From NCBI RefSeq assembly GCF_001586275.1, contig NZ_CP014545.1, forward strand, positions 956,501-1,020,500: 64,000 nucleotides of DNA. Reading direction: 5' to 3'. Positions within the stretch are counted from its first letter, which is position 1, and the number at the start of each line of letters is the position of its first letter. This DNA is from Sphingorhabdus sp. M41. Its GTDB lineage: Bacteria; Pseudomonadota; Alphaproteobacteria; Sphingomonadales; Sphingomonadaceae. Position numbers and translations under genes: made by a program. Of the stretch, positions 1 to 9,173 are shown piece by piece. The notes below the pieces were generated by a model. It did not search any database and was not told the origin of the DNA. It saw only the letters and a list, made by a program, of their open reading frames with translations.

Positions 1-398
1 GCGATGGTGTCGCCGATCCGGAAGACGTCAGCGTGACAGAGCTTCGGATCCTTTTGGCATTGGGCGGAGAGGGGGCGCTAGCAGGAATAGATCTCGCCGA
101 ATTGATGGCAATGCAACCGATGAATGTCAGCAGGGCGCTGAACAGTCTCGAAGCCCTGGGTCTGGTTGAACTGACCGACAATGAAAATAACCGGCGCCGC
201 AAGCCTTATCAGCTGAGCAAGGCTGGGCGCACCAAATTCAAGAAAATGAATGAAAGAATGTCGGAAGTGGCAACATTTGTTTTTGGTAAGCTGAACCAGT
301 CGGAGCTTCGCCAGGTCGACAAAATATTGCGCAAAATTGAAGGCCGTCTGAACGAATGGGAATCGCCCCCCGAATTGCAGCATGTGCCGCGTGCCTGA
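1..398 (+). CDS. MarR-family transcriptional regulator, 5' end missing
   Basis: The reading frame is open to the window edge, so this is the C-terminal part of a longer protein; the GTG at 33 is probably internal. Residues coded from about 60 to 280 form a winged helix-turn-helix: a helix pair (LAELMAMQPMNVSRALNSLE) followed by a beta-wing rich in Arg/Lys (NENNRRRKPYQLSKAGR), then a C-terminal dimerisation helix. This is the MarR layout, in which the protein usually represses a neighbouring catabolic operon until an aromatic ligand binds. It runs toward the amidohydrolase operon with only 58 bp between the stop codons. It is one of two candidate readers of the 19-bp operator found seven times downstream. 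Ligand and target are inferred only. Confidence 0.85.
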   Translation, partial: DGVADPEDVSVTELRILLALGGEGALAGIDLAELMAMQPMNVSRALNSLEALGLVELTDNENNRRRKPYQLSKAGRTKFKKMNERMSEVATFVFGKLNQSELRQVDKILRKIEGRLNEWESPPELQHVPRA

Positions 399-456
399 AT
401 TTGCAATTCGCGATGTGGCCGTTCAGCTTCCGCGCATGATTCGGCTTTGTCGATAA

Positions 457-1593
457 TCAGACACTCTTCGGCAGACGAAAAACATTTTCAGCATTTGTCT
501 GCATCAGCATTTTCTTATGTTCTGCCGATATGCCGATATTGTCATAGACTGCGAGTTCATCTGACGATTGCTGATAGGGATAGTCCATCGCGTAAAGAAC
601 GCGCTCCGGTCCCATAACATCCATGCAGAATTTGATTGCCGGTTCCCACCCGACACCGCTCGTCGTGATCCAGATGTTATTGCGGAAATAGTGACTGACA
701 GGATATTTTAGCGTCACCGCTGGCTGACCACCCCGAAAACCCGGGATGCCATCTGCATTGCTTTGCATCCAGTCAAAACGGTAAAGGTGCAGCGGCAGGC
801 ATTCACCCATGTGACCAATTACCAGCCGCAGTTTCGGATATTTGTCAAAGGCACCGGAAAAGATCAGACCCATAGTATGCAGCCAGACATCGTGCGGGAA
901 GCCGCCGAGCGCTCCGAATAGTCCGCGATCCTTATAATGCTGCCCATTATAAGGGGCCGTAGGATGAATATAGAGCGCGGCGTCGAGTGCTTCCAATGCT
1001 TCCAATATCGGTTCGTAGGCCGGCTCGTCGAGATAGCGTCCCTGAAAATGGGAATTGAGCACCGCGCCGTTGAGGCCGAGCGTGGTATTCGCCCGTTCCA
1101 GTTCCTGCACCGATCCTTTCACATCGCGCGGATCAAAGGCGGCTAGGGCTGAAAATCTGTCGGGCCATCTGTTGCAGCTTTCTGCTGCCAGATCATTGGC
1201 TTGCCGAGCCAGGGCCGTGCCTTCACTCTCCCGCACGACTTGGACGCCGGGCGACGTCAGCAGCAGCAATTGCCGGTCAATGCCATATTCGTCCATATGG
1301 GCGATCCGGCCTTCCCCTATATCCTGCAACATACCTTGCAGTTTCGGCATGGAGGCGAACATGCCCGCCATCCCGAGAGAAGCGTCGTCCGGTCCTTCGC
1401 CGCTCTCCAGATAGTCCAGCTGTGCTTTTACCAGATCCGGAAAGGTCCACGCTTCCTCGGTGGCGATGCGTTTATATGGTGCATTGCGATCAACTTCACC
1501 GGCTGGCGGAGCCATGCCGATACGGGTGCGTATGCCGCGTTCTTCTGCATGGCCGCGCAGGCCTTTCTCGCTGCCGTCGGGTAGAAGCGTCAT
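457..1593 (-). CDS. Metal-dependent amidohydrolase, LigW / gamma-resorcylate decarboxylase-like
   Basis: 378 aa, amidohydrolase_2 (ACMSD-type TIM barrel) family. Metal-site motifs are visible in order: TEEAW near residue 46, YIHPTAP in the middle, VIGHMGE, and YAMDYPYQ near the end, matching the Glu/His/His/Asp set of non-oxidative aromatic decarboxylases such as 5-carboxyvanillate decarboxylase. Known relatives remove a ring carboxylate or hydrolyse C-C bonds; the true substrate here is not shown. The start overlaps the stop of the upstream NTF2-like gene (ATGA), so the two are translationally coupled; an internal Met at residue 27 is an alternative start. The same NTF2 plus amidohydrolase pair recurs at 21.2-24.4 kb, suggesting the two proteins act in consecutive steps. 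Confidence 0.85.
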   Translation of the reverse strand: MTLLPDGSEKGLRGHAEERGIRTRIGMAPPAGEVDRNAPYKRIATEEAWTFPDLVKAQLDYLESGEGPDDASLGMAGMFASMPKLQGMLQDIGEGRIAHMDEYGIDRQLLLLTSPGVQVVRESEGTALARQANDLAAESCNRWPDRFSALAAFDPRDVKGSVQELERANTTLGLNGAVLNSHFQGRYLDEPAYEPILEALEALDAALYIHPTAPYNGQHYKDRGLFGALGGFPHDVWLHTMGLIFSGAFDKYPKLRLVIGHMGECLPLHLYRFDWMQSNADGIPGFRGGQPAVTLKYPVSHYFRNNIWITTSGVGWEPAIKFCMDVMGPERVLYAMDYPYQQSSDELAVYDNIGISAEHKKMLMQTNAENVFRLPKSV

Positions 1594-2291
1594 TGTTTGA
1601 GCTCCTGTCCCAACAGAAGAGCACCGAATTTGGGGTGAGCAAAATGCATCGGAACGTCCTGCCGACTCGGCCAGGTCTTGCGGATATCTTTTTCATCCAG
1701 CAGATAGTCGGGACCGATCGGATTGTCGGGATAGCATTCGGTCAGCGGCTGCAAATGGCTGACGGTCTTCGACCAGCCGGCTTCATAGTCGCCCTGCCAT
1801 TGCATCATATAGTCGAGGCGTTTGATCTTCCAGACATCCCCTTCACGGACATAGTCATTTTCGTAAATGCCGGCTTCCATGAACTGCAGCGGCAGGCCTT
1901 CCGGTTTCCATTCGCGCGACTCGTGGCTACCGCCGAACAGCATGCCGCGGAAACGGCCCTTGGCGGTTTGCCGGTCAGGAGCAACGGTGATGATGTCCTG
2001 CATCTGGAAATGGTCGAGCAGAAATCCGTCGACTGGGCCTTCGCCGCCATTTTCGAGGAAAAGATTCTGGAACCAGGTGCCATAAAGCCGGAAAATACCT
2101 TCATGCCCTTTGAACACGCCGGAGAGAAAGGTGACTTCGCCATCTTCAGCAAATAATTGCGCGACATCGGCGGCCTTGTTGAAGTCAATATAATAGCCAT
2201 AGGCCCAGTGAAGCCGGCGGATCGCATTGATATCCTCCAGTTCGCCAACACGGTTTTCCAGTTTCTCCAGACGCCCTTCAACATCAGACAT
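1590..2291 (-). CDS. NTF2/SnoaL-like protein, candidate LdpA-type gamma-formaldehyde lyase
   Basis: 233 aa. The N-terminal ~25 residues form a short coiled coil (EGRLEKLENRVGELEDINAIRRL), followed by a SnoaL_4-type cone fold with the usual AxLFAEDGEV and KGHEGIFRLY segments. In Novosphingobium, LdpA of this superfamily removes the gamma carbon of a 1,2-diarylpropane-1,3-diol as formaldehyde and leaves lignostilbene. The lignostilbene dioxygenase at 26.1 kb and the formaldehyde dehydrogenase at 34.0 kb would take over both products, which supports that reading. It is a paralogue of the 247-aa protein at 21.2 kb (shared DGFLLDH, LxQDx, GIYEN/GLYEN and ADYE/GDYEAGW motifs). First gene of a leftward operon behind the operator at 2314-2332. 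Superfamily is firm; the specific reaction is inferred. Confidence 0.75.
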   Translation of the reverse strand: MSDVEGRLEKLENRVGELEDINAIRRLHWAYGYYIDFNKAADVAQLFAEDGEVTFLSGVFKGHEGIFRLYGTWFQNLFLENGGEGPVDGFLLDHFQMQDIITVAPDRQTAKGRFRGMLFGGSHESREWKPEGLPLQFMEAGIYENDYVREGDVWKIKRLDYMMQWQGDYEAGWSKTVSHLQPLTECYPDNPIGPDYLLDEKDIRKTWPSRQDVPMHFAHPKFGALLLGQELKQ

Positions 2292-2313
2292 TATCGACTC
2301 TCCTTGTTTTTAT

Positions 2314-2332
2314 TTGTATGCAACACTAACAA
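2314..2332 (+). promoter_or_regulatory. 19-bp operator copy A
   Basis: TTGTATGCAACACTAACAA lies between the divergent NTF2-like and SDR genes. Half-sites TTGTAT and TAACAA form an imperfect inverted repeat. Six further copies of the same pattern lie in other intergenic gaps of this window. Its position 22 bp upstream of the leftward start and 29 bp upstream of the rightward one would let one repressor control both. Confidence 0.7.
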
Positions 2333-2361
2333 ATGATAGCGCAAAAGCGAGAGGAAATTTC

Positions 2362-3264
2362 ATGGAATGGCGAGGTAAGACCGCATTCATTACGGGCGGG
2401 GTGTCGGGAATCGGCTTCGGCATTGCCCGGGCCTTCAGCAATGCCGGGATCAAGCTCGTTCTCTCCTATCGCAACGAAGATTATCGCGAGCAGGCCGAGC
2501 GCTGGTTCATTGATCAGGGGCGCGTAGCACCCCGATTTGTGAAGCTGGATGTCACCGACCGCCAGCGCTTTGCCGAGGTTGCCGAAGAAATTGGCGACAT
2601 TCATATATTGGTGAACAATGCGGGGGTCAGCGTATTCGGTCCGACCGACGAAGCCAGCTATGCCGATTATGACTGGATCATGGGCGTCAATTTTGGCGGC
2701 ACGGTCAATGGACTGGTCTCCTTGCTGCCGGGGATGAAGGCGCATGGCGAGGGTGGCCATGTCGTCAATGTCGCGAGCATGGCAGCGTTTTGCGCAGGAC
2801 CGCAGGCAGGCATATATACGGCCAGCAAATTCGCGATACGTGGCTTGACCGAGAGCCTGCGATACAATCTGGCGCCTTATGATATCGGCGTCTCGCTAAT
2901 GTGTCCGGGGCTTACCAATACCAATGCCTGGGATAGTGCGCTCAAGCGGCCGGCCGGATTCGCCGAAAGCGGCTTCGCTCCTCCTGACCGGGATGAGCTG
3001 GAGAATTTCGGCAAGGCCTTCGATCTGGGCATGGAGCCGCTGGAAGTGGGTGAAAAGACGTTGCGCGGAATCGTAGAAAATCGCAGTTTGATATTGACCC
3101 ACCCGGATCATCGCGAGGATTTCGACGAAATATATCGCTGGATGGTTGATGCCCTGCCGGATGAACCGGTGCCCGAAGGCCGTGCCGAAATCGAGCGTCT
3201 GCGCCGGGAAGCCAATCGCGATGCCGAAGCGGGCATGCGTATTGGCCTGGATGATTTGACATGA
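2362..3264 (+). CDS. SDR dehydrogenase, LigD/LigL/LigN-like C-alpha-dehydrogenase
   Basis: 300 aa from the ATG at 2362, preceded by GAGAGGA; an upstream in-frame extension to 2227 would run into the divergent gene and was rejected. NAD-binding TGGVSGIG at residues 11-18, NNAG at 85-88, catalytic Ser139 and YTASK (Tyr152, Lys156) define a classical short-chain dehydrogenase. The stretch YADYDWIMGVNFGGTVNGLV and the long C-terminal tail (~300 aa rather than 250) are shared with LigD/L/N/O, which oxidise the alpha-hydroxyl of beta-aryl ether dimers to the ketone before glutathione attack. The downstream GST genes fit that role. Stereopreference cannot be read from sequence. Confidence 0.8.
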   Translation: MEWRGKTAFITGGVSGIGFGIARAFSNAGIKLVLSYRNEDYREQAERWFIDQGRVAPRFVKLDVTDRQRFAEVAEEIGDIHILVNNAGVSVFGPTDEASYADYDWIMGVNFGGTVNGLVSLLPGMKAHGEGGHVVNVASMAAFCAGPQAGIYTASKFAIRGLTESLRYNLAPYDIGVSLMCPGLTNTNAWDSALKRPAGFAESGFAPPDRDELENFGKAFDLGMEPLEVGEKTLRGIVENRSLILTHPDHREDFDEIYRWMVDALPDEPVPEGRAEIERLRREANRDAEAGMRIGLDDLT

Positions 3265-3283
3265 ACGAGAAGGAAATGACAGC

Positions 3284-4759
3284 ATGACACCCGAAGGCGT
3301 TCTTATCAAAAATACCGACAAAATATGGATTGGCGGCGAATGGGTCCATGCTCATTCGAAACGCGAGATCGAGCTGGTGTCACCCAATAGTGAAGAAGTG
3401 ATCGGTTCCGTCGCCGAGGCCGACGAAGCGGATATGGATGCAGCGGTCGCGGCGGCGCGCTTTGCTTTTGATGAAGGCCCCTGGAGCCGAATGCAGCCGC
3501 AAGAACGCATTGCGCTGCTCAAGAAAATGGCAGTACATCTGCACGGACGAACCGAGGAAATTGCGAAAGCGTGGACTTTGCAAATGGGCGGACTCGCCAG
3601 TTTCGCCGGACCAATGACCGGCGGTTCTACGATGAATTTCGACCAGATCATTGCCATGGCGGAGAAATTTGAATTTGTGGAGCAGCGGCCATCCCCGGTT
3701 GTTCACACCGCCTTGATTGCACATGAACCGGTCGGAGTCGTTGCCGCCATCGCTCCCTGGAACGGGCCCTATGGTATCATGCTCAACAAGGTCGCCTATG
3801 CGCTTGCCGCCGGCTGCACGTTGATCATGAAGCCGTCGCCGGAAACGCCGCTGGAGGCCTATATTATCGCCGAAGCCGCCGAAGCGGCAGGCCTTCCTGC
3901 CGGTGTTGTCAATCTCGTCTGCGGTCACCGCGATGCGAGCGATCATCTGGTTTGCAATCCGGGAGTCGACAAGGTCAGCTTTACCGGATCGACCATCGCC
4001 GGCAAGCGCATCGCCAGCGTCTGCGGTGAGAGAATTGCGCGCTGTACGCTGGAACTGGGCGGCAAGTCTGCCGCGATCATTGCCGATGACTTCGATATCG
4101 ATGCAGCCGCGCAGATGCTGACCGGCACCATCACGATGATGAGCGGCCAGGTCTGCGCCATGCTCAGCCGCGTGCTCGTGCCAAAGGCTCGCCATGACCA
4201 ACTGGCCGAGGCAATTGCCGGCGAAATGAAAAAGGTCGTGATCGGTCCATCGGACGATCCCGCAACACAGCTCGGCCCACTTGCCATGAAACGGCAGCTG
4301 GAGCGCGTCGAAATGTATATCGGGGAAGGCAGGAAAACCGCCGATCTTGTCACTGGAGGCGGACGGCCAAGCCATCTTAATCGCGGCTATTTCATCGAAC
4401 CGACGCTTTTCGCCAATGTCGACAACGCATCGCGGATTGCACAGGAAGAGATTTTTGGTCCGGTGCTTTGCCTCATCCCCTTCGAGGATGAAGAGGATGC
4501 GATCCGCATAGCCAATGATTCCAGCTATGGATTGAACGGGTCGGTGCTGACCAATGATGTGGACACGGCCTACCGGATAGCGCGCCGGATCCGGACCGGT
4601 GCAGTCGGACAAAATGGTATGAGGATGGACTTTGGCCTTCCCTTTGGTGGCTTCAAACAGTCGGGCATCGGCCGCGAAGGCGGGATCGAAGGCTTGCTCG
4701 GCTATCTAGAAACCAAGACCATATTGCTCGATGGCACACCATCCAGCTTTTCGCCTTGA
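3284..4759 (+). CDS. NAD(P)-dependent aldehyde dehydrogenase
   Basis: 491 aa, full-length ALDH superfamily. Visible are the Rossmann segment FTGSTIAGKRI, the general-base motif LELGGKSAA, the nucleophile motif SGQVCAML (Cys in place, flanking residues unusual: Met-Leu instead of Ala-Gly) and the C-terminal EEIFGPVLC. It should oxidise an aldehyde, possibly an aryl or phenylpropanoid aldehyde formed in the dimer pathway, to the acid in the cytoplasm. It follows the LigD-like SDR by 19 bp with a clear GAGAAGGAAA ribosome site, so the two form an operon. The substrate is inferred from context only. Confidence 0.9.
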   Translation: MTPEGVLIKNTDKIWIGGEWVHAHSKREIELVSPNSEEVIGSVAEADEADMDAAVAAARFAFDEGPWSRMQPQERIALLKKMAVHLHGRTEEIAKAWTLQMGGLASFAGPMTGGSTMNFDQIIAMAEKFEFVEQRPSPVVHTALIAHEPVGVVAAIAPWNGPYGIMLNKVAYALAAGCTLIMKPSPETPLEAYIIAEAAEAAGLPAGVVNLVCGHRDASDHLVCNPGVDKVSFTGSTIAGKRIASVCGERIARCTLELGGKSAAIIADDFDIDAAAQMLTGTITMMSGQVCAMLSRVLVPKARHDQLAEAIAGEMKKVVIGPSDDPATQLGPLAMKRQLERVEMYIGEGRKTADLVTGGGRPSHLNRGYFIEPTLFANVDNASRIAQEEIFGPVLCLIPFEDEEDAIRIANDSSYGLNGSVLTNDVDTAYRIARRIRTGAVGQNGMRMDFGLPFGGFKQSGIGREGGIEGLLGYLETKTILLDGTPSSFSP

Positions 4760-4774
4760 CGGGTGGCTCGAGTA

Positions 4775-4793
4775 TAGTAAGTAAAGCATACAA
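4775..4793 (-). promoter_or_regulatory. 19-bp operator copy B
   Basis: Read on the minus strand: TTGTATGCTTTACTTACTA. It keeps the invariant TTGTATG half-site and the AC-N-A end; the second half-site is weaker than in other copies. It sits 27 bp upstream of the first GST gene, so the beta-etherase genes probably have their own promoter although the ALDH gene ends just before. Confidence 0.6.
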
Positions 4794-4820
4794 ATAAACA
4801 GCCTTGGGAGAGGCCCCTAT

Positions 4821-5594
4821 ATGAACGATGTTACCCTTTACCATTGGGAACCCAATGCCAATTCGGGAAAACCGATGCTCGCATTGATGGAAAAAGACGT
4901 GGCCTTTGACAGCCACTATCTCGACCTCCTGAATTTTGATCAGCATGATCCGAAATATCTCGCGATAAATCCGCAGGGCACGATTCCGGCGATGACCCAT
5001 GGCAAACTGGTGCTCACCGAATCGACCGCGATCATGGAATATGTCGACGAGGCTTTTGACGGCCCCCGCCTGATGCCAGAAGACGCGAAAGAACAATGGC
5101 GCATTCGTTGGTGGATGAAGTTCATGGACCAGTGGCTGGCACCCAGCTTCTCGATGTTCGGCTGGAAATTTTTCGTCGGGCCCAATGCGCGCGAACAGCG
5201 TGGTGAAGAAGAGCTGGAAGCCGCAATCAACCGCATTCCGCTACCCGAGCGTCAGGTGGCTTGGCGCAAGGCAGTCTACGGACTGTTCAGCGATGAGGAA
5301 ATGGCCGAATCAGGGCGCCGCATTGGCGTGGGTATTCGCATGCTTGAGGACGAGCTGGGCAAAAGAGAATGGCTCGCCAGCGACAATTATAGCCTCGCCG
5401 ATGTGAACGGCTTCAACCTGGCTTATGCGTTGCCCCTGTCGCAGCCGGAGCTTTCCAATGATGAACTGACGCCCAATATCATGCGCTGGTTGCGCGCAAT
5501 CTATGCGCGCCCGGCAACGAAAGCCTGCTGGGCGATGGGCAAGACCGACATGGTGAAGCGTGTCGACATATTAGAGCAGGATTATATCGCATGA
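4821..5594 (+). CDS. Glutathione S-transferase, LigF-like beta-etherase family
   Basis: 257 aa, the length of SYK-6 LigF. N-terminal thioredoxin fold with HWEPNANSGKPMLAL, the DxLNFDQHDPKYLAINPQG segment, the cis-Pro motif TIPAM and the glutathione-binding TESTAIMEYVDE; the C-terminal helical domain contains SLADVN. LigF-type enzymes attack the beta carbon of an alpha-keto beta-aryl ether with glutathione and release the phenol. Conserved FDQHDPKYL...NPQG matches the FEQHSDWF...NPxG region of LigF. Its stop overlaps the next GST start by 4 bp, suggesting the two products are made together and may form a heterodimer. Family assignment is confident; substrate inferred. Confidence 0.82.
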   Translation: MNDVTLYHWEPNANSGKPMLALMEKDVAFDSHYLDLLNFDQHDPKYLAINPQGTIPAMTHGKLVLTESTAIMEYVDEAFDGPRLMPEDAKEQWRIRWWMKFMDQWLAPSFSMFGWKFFVGPNAREQRGEEELEAAINRIPLPERQVAWRKAVYGLFSDEEMAESGRRIGVGIRMLEDELGKREWLASDNYSLADVNGFNLAYALPLSQPELSNDELTPNIMRWLRAIYARPATKACWAMGKTDMVKRVDILEQDYIA

Positions 5595-6349
5595 GCATGA
5601 CCCTATATCACGGCCAGCCCAATGGTCCGTCGCTTACCGTATTGGCGGCATTGTTCGAAAAAGGCTTGGATGCCGACCTGCAATTTATTGATCTCGCGGC
5701 TGGTGAACGCCACGCCCAGCCTTGGGCCGGACAGACGGAAGTTGCGATGAGCATCGAAGGCGAAGGCCCGGTATTGCTGGTCGATGGCGAGGCAATGGCC
5801 GACAGCGTGTTTGTCGGCTGCTACCTTGATGACATCGGCAGCGGGCCGTTGCTGCGCCCGACTGACCCTTATGCTCGCTGGCAGGTAATGATGTGGTGCC
5901 GCCAGATGATCGAACGGCTGGCACCGGCTGCGGGTTATCTCGGTATCCATGAAGCGTCGGCACCGGACATCAGCGATGACGTGCTGGCCGCGATCCAAAG
6001 CGAAGACTTGCGCGCGCGCTGGGCGGATTGGCGCAGCGGCAAGTTCGAGGACGAAAAGCTTGAGGATTCGCGGGTCAAGGTGGCTCAGGCGGTCGAGAAA
6101 TGCGAAGCCCAACTCGATGGCCGGGACTGGCTGTTCGGCGATTTTTCGCTGGCCGATCTGGAAACCTATGCCTGGCTTGCTGCTATGGCGGATATCGTGC
6201 CGGATGCCTTTGTCGACGCGCCTCGGACAGCGGACTGGCTGGCAAGGATGAAAGCACGGCCATCAATCGCGAAAGCGCTCGATCTGGCGACTACGGATAA
6301 GCCGGAAAAAGCCTGGGCCCCCGGCCCTGAAATAAATCGCTGGGGATAG
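5591..6349 (+). CDS. Divergent glutathione S-transferase-like protein, possible partner subunit
   Basis: 252 aa. It starts like a GST (MTLYHGQPNGPSLTVLAALFEKG) and keeps a C-terminal SLADLETYAWL helix, but the loop that normally reads NPxGxVP is replaced by a longer segment (WAGQTEVAMSIEGEGPVLLV) and the usual ES/TS glutathione contact reads ADSVFVG. The glutathione site is therefore altered. It overlaps the preceding LigF-like gene (ATGA). Novosphingobium has a heterodimeric beta-etherase (BaeA/BaeB) made from two adjacent GST genes; this pair could be the same arrangement. Alternatives are a GST with a different substrate or a non-catalytic subunit. Confidence 0.7.
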   Translation: MSMTLYHGQPNGPSLTVLAALFEKGLDADLQFIDLAAGERHAQPWAGQTEVAMSIEGEGPVLLVDGEAMADSVFVGCYLDDIGSGPLLRPTDPYARWQVMMWCRQMIERLAPAAGYLGIHEASAPDISDDVLAAIQSEDLRARWADWRSGKFEDEKLEDSRVKVAQAVEKCEAQLDGRDWLFGDFSLADLETYAWLAAMADIVPDAFVDAPRTADWLARMKARPSIAKALDLATTDKPEKAWAPGPEINRWG

Positions 6350-6372
6350 AGCCGCGATCTTGGGAGAGACAT

Positions 6373-8475
6373 ATGCGAACGCCATTATTGTTGATATCTG
6401 CCGCGCTGGCACTGGCCGGTTGCGAGAAGGGCATGGATCTGGATGCGCCGGCTGCTATCACTGCGGAGAAGCTTGAGCAGGCTGCGACCAATGATCAGGA
6501 CTGGTTGAGCTACGGCCGGACCTATGACGAGCAACGCCACTCTCCGCTGGCCAGGATCAACACCTCCAATGTCAAGGATCTGGGCCTCGCATGGTTCGCC
6601 GACATGGACACCGCGCGCGGACAGGAAGCGACGCCGATCGTTATTGACGGCAAGATTTATATCACCACCGCATGGTCGAAAGTGAAGGCTTATGATGCCG
6701 TAACCGGGAAGCCTCTATGGGAATATGATCCTGAAGTGCCCGGAGAAACGGCCGCGAATGCCTGTTGCGATGTCGTCAATCGCGGACTTGCGGCCTGGGG
6801 TGACCGGCTATATTTCGGTACTTTGGATGGCCGGCTTATCGCACTGGACCGGGCTACCGGCAAGCAAGTCTGGTCGAAGCTGACCGTTCCGGCAGGAGAA
6901 CCTTATACGATCACCGGTGCGCCGCGGATCATCGACGGCAAGGTGATTATCGGAAATGGCGGCGCGGAAATGGGCGTGCGCGGTTATATCACCGCTTATG
7001 ATGCGGAAGACGGCGAAGAGCTCTGGCGCTTCTATACTGTACCTGATCAGCCCGGCAAGAATACAGCAGCACATCTGAAAGCCGCCGAAGCGACCTGGAA
7101 AGGCAGGTGGTGGGAGCTTGGCGGCGGCGGAACCGTCTGGGATGCCATGGCTTATGATCCCGAGCTTGATCTGCTTTATATTGGTGTCGGCAATGGCTCT
7201 CCGTGGAACCAGTCTTATCGCTCACCCGGTGGCGGCGATAATCTCTATATCAGTTCCATCGTGGCCTTGCGTCCATCGACCGGTGAATATGTCTGGCATT
7301 ATCAGACCACGCCGGGAGAAACCTGGGACTTTACTGCGACCCAGCATATCATGCTGGCCGATCTTGAGATCGACGGCAAGGCCCGCAAGATACTTATGCA
7401 GGCGCCGAAAAACGGCTTCTTCTATGTTCTCGACCGGGCGACCGGTGAATTGCTGTCGGCGAATAATTATGTCGCGACCAACTGGGCGACCGGCATCGAT
7501 ATGAAGACCGGTCGGCCAATCGAAAATCCGGAAGCGCGGATCGACCAGACGGGCAAGCCGTTTGTGGTGACGCCTGGCCCGGGTGGTGGGCATAATTGGC
7601 AACCCATGGCCTATAATCCAGAAGCCGGACTGGTCTATATCCCGGTACAGGAAGCAGCCTTTCCCTATATCCCGGAAGCGAACTGGAAAAGTGCTACCAT
7701 CGGCTTCAACACCGGCATGGATTTTGCGGCTGGCGCCATGCCTGCTGACGCGAATATTCGCGCAGCCTCTCTGGCGGCAACCAAGGGGGCCTTGGTCGCC
7801 TGGGATCCGGTTGCACAAAAGGAGCGCTGGCGGGTGAAGTTTCAGGGACCGTGGAACGGTGGCCTCTTGTCGACAGCTGGCGGTCTGGTCTTTCAGGGCA
7901 ATTCGGCTTCGAGATTTGCGGCCTATAATGCGGTAAGCGGCGAAATGCTGTGGGATACGCCGGTTCAGACCGGTATCATGGCACCGCCGGTCACCTATAG
8001 CGTGAATGGCGAACAATATGTCGCGGTGCTTGCAGGCTGGGGCGGTTCCTGGGCTTTGTCTCCTGGAATTTTCTCCGAGGTTGGCGGCCCGGTTCGCAAT
8101 ATCTCGCGGTTGCTGGTCTATAAATTGGGTGGCACAGCGAAGCTTCCTCCCGAGACTCCATTGTCGCGGCTCCCGATTGATCCGCCGGCTGAAAAAGGTA
8201 CTGCCGATCAGATCTCTGCAGGTGGGCGTCTGTTTGGTCGCTTCTGCGGTGTTTGCCATGGCGATGCCGCATACGGCAGTACGCTGCTACCCGACCTGCG
8301 TCGCAGCGGATTATTGCACGACCCTGACAGCTGGAAAGCGGTCGTTTTCGACGGGATTCTCAAGGACAACGGCATGGTCAGTTTCAAGGAAGTAATATCT
8401 GCAGACCAGGCCGAAGCGATCAGGCATTATATCATCAGACGCGCCCACGAAGACAAAGCTCTGGGCGATAAATAG
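6373..8475 (+). CDS. PQQ-dependent dehydrogenase with C-terminal cytochrome c (quinohemoprotein), lipoprotein
   Basis: 700 aa. The N-terminus has a lipobox (LAGC, Cys17), so the mature protein is a membrane-anchored periplasmic lipoprotein rather than a soluble one. The eight-bladed propeller has the adjacent cysteines NACCDV (about residue 130) that stack on PQQ, several W-motif blades, and [10 protein letters not shown] carrying the catalytic Asp. A cytochrome c domain follows with CGVCH near residue 625 and a likely Met ligand in DNGMVSF. Such enzymes oxidise primary alcohols and feed electrons to the respiratory chain. Sitting inside the GST operon, it may oxidise the gamma-alcohol of a lignin dimer or a benzylic alcohol; that is inference. 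No PQQ synthesis gene is in the window. Confidence 0.9.
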   Translation: MRTPLLLISAALALAGCEKGMDLDAPAAITAEKLEQAATNDQDWLSYGRTYDEQRHSPLARINTSNVKDLGLAWFADMDTARGQEATPIVIDGKIYITTAWSKVKAYDAVTGKPLWEYDPEVPGETAANACCDVVNRGLAAWGDRLYFGTLDGRLIALDRATGKQVWSKLTVPAGEPYTITGAPRIIDGKVIIGNGGAEMGVRGYITAYDAEDGEELWRFYTVPDQPGKNTAAHLKAAEATWKGRWWELGGGGTVWDAMAYDPELDLLYIGVGNGSPWNQSYRSPGGGDNLYISSIVALRPSTGEYVWHYQTTPGETWDFTATQHIMLADLEIDGKARKILMQAPKNGFFYVLDRATGELLSANNYVATNWATGIDMKTGRPIENPEARIDQTGKPFVVTPGPGGGHNWQPMAYNPEAGLVYIPVQEAAFPYIPEANWKSATIGFNTGMDFAAGAMPADANIRAASLAATKGALVAWDPVAQKERWRVKFQGPWNGGLLSTAGGLVFQGNSASRFAAYNAVSGEMLWDTPVQTGIMAPPVTYSVNGEQYVAVLAGWGGSWALSPGIFSEVGGPVRNISRLLVYKLGGTAKLPPETPLSRLPIDPPAEKGTADQISAGGRLFGRFCGVCHGDAAYGSTLLPDLRRSGLLHDPDSWKAVVFDGILKDNGMVSFKEVISADQAEAIRHYIIRRAHEDKALGDK

Positions 8476-8489
8476 GACAGGAAAAGCAC

Positions 8490-9152
8490 ATGGGAATTAC
8501 TCTATATACCGCCGCAACGCCAAATGGCTGGAAGGCATCTATCACGCTTGAAGAATTGGCATTGCCCTACGAACTCAAGACTATTTCCTTCGACGAGAAT
8601 GAGCAGAAATCCGACTGGTATTTAAAGATCAATCCCAACGGCCGGATCCCGGCTCTGGTTGATGACGGCTTCCCCATTTTTGAATCGGGAGCGATCATGA
8701 CTTATCTGGCGGAAAAAACCGGCAAGCTCATGCCGACAGACCTGAAGGGAAAGACCAAGGTCATGCAATGGCTGATGTTTCAGATGGGCGGTGTTGGGCC
8801 GATGATGGGTCAGGCCAATGTATTCTTCCGCTATTTCCCGGAGAAGATTCAACCGGCTATTGATCGCTACCAGCGTGAAACCCGGCGATTGCTGGAGGTG
8901 CTCGATGGTCATCTGGCCAATAATGAATATCTCGCGGACGACTATTCGATCGCCGATATTGCCAACTGGTCCTGGGTGCATTCCTATCAATGGTCCGGCG
9001 TAAACATCGAAGGTCTCGATCATCTGGCGCGCTGGATTGATCTCGTGGGTGCTCGTCCAGCAGTCCAGCGTGGCCGTGACATTCCGACACCGCGTGACCG
9101 GGCCGCCGAAGAGGCTGCTGCCGCAAAGACCGGCCCCCAAATGCTGTCATAA
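8490..9152 (+). CDS. Nu-class glutathione S-transferase, candidate glutathione lyase of the beta-ether pathway
   Basis: 220 aa. [43 protein letters not shown] and the helical-domain [10 protein letters not shown] are characteristic of the YfcG/YghU (Nu) class. In Novosphingobium aromaticivorans a Nu-class GST strips glutathione from GS-beta-ketones after the LigF/LigE step, replacing LigG of Sphingobium. Finding a Nu-class enzyme in the same operon as a LigF-like GST, and no LigG-like gene nearby, fits that route well. It is the last gene of the 4821-9152 operon, 14 bp after the PQQ dehydrogenase. Confidence 0.85.
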   Translation: MGITLYTAATPNGWKASITLEELALPYELKTISFDENEQKSDWYLKINPNGRIPALVDDGFPIFESGAIMTYLAEKTGKLMPTDLKGKTKVMQWLMFQMGGVGPMMGQANVFFRYFPEKIQPAIDRYQRETRRLLEVLDGHLANNEYLADDYSIADIANWSWVHSYQWSGVNIEGLDHLARWIDLVGARPAVQRGRDIPTPRDRAAEEAAAAKTGPQMLS

Positions 9153-9173
9153 CCAGATCATCGCAAGCTTTTA

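Noticed and set aside
3380-4612. 410-aa open frame on the minus strand opposite the ALDH
   Set aside because: Lies wholly antisense to a textbook ALDH and has His/Arg-rich low-complexity translation typical of antisense frames.
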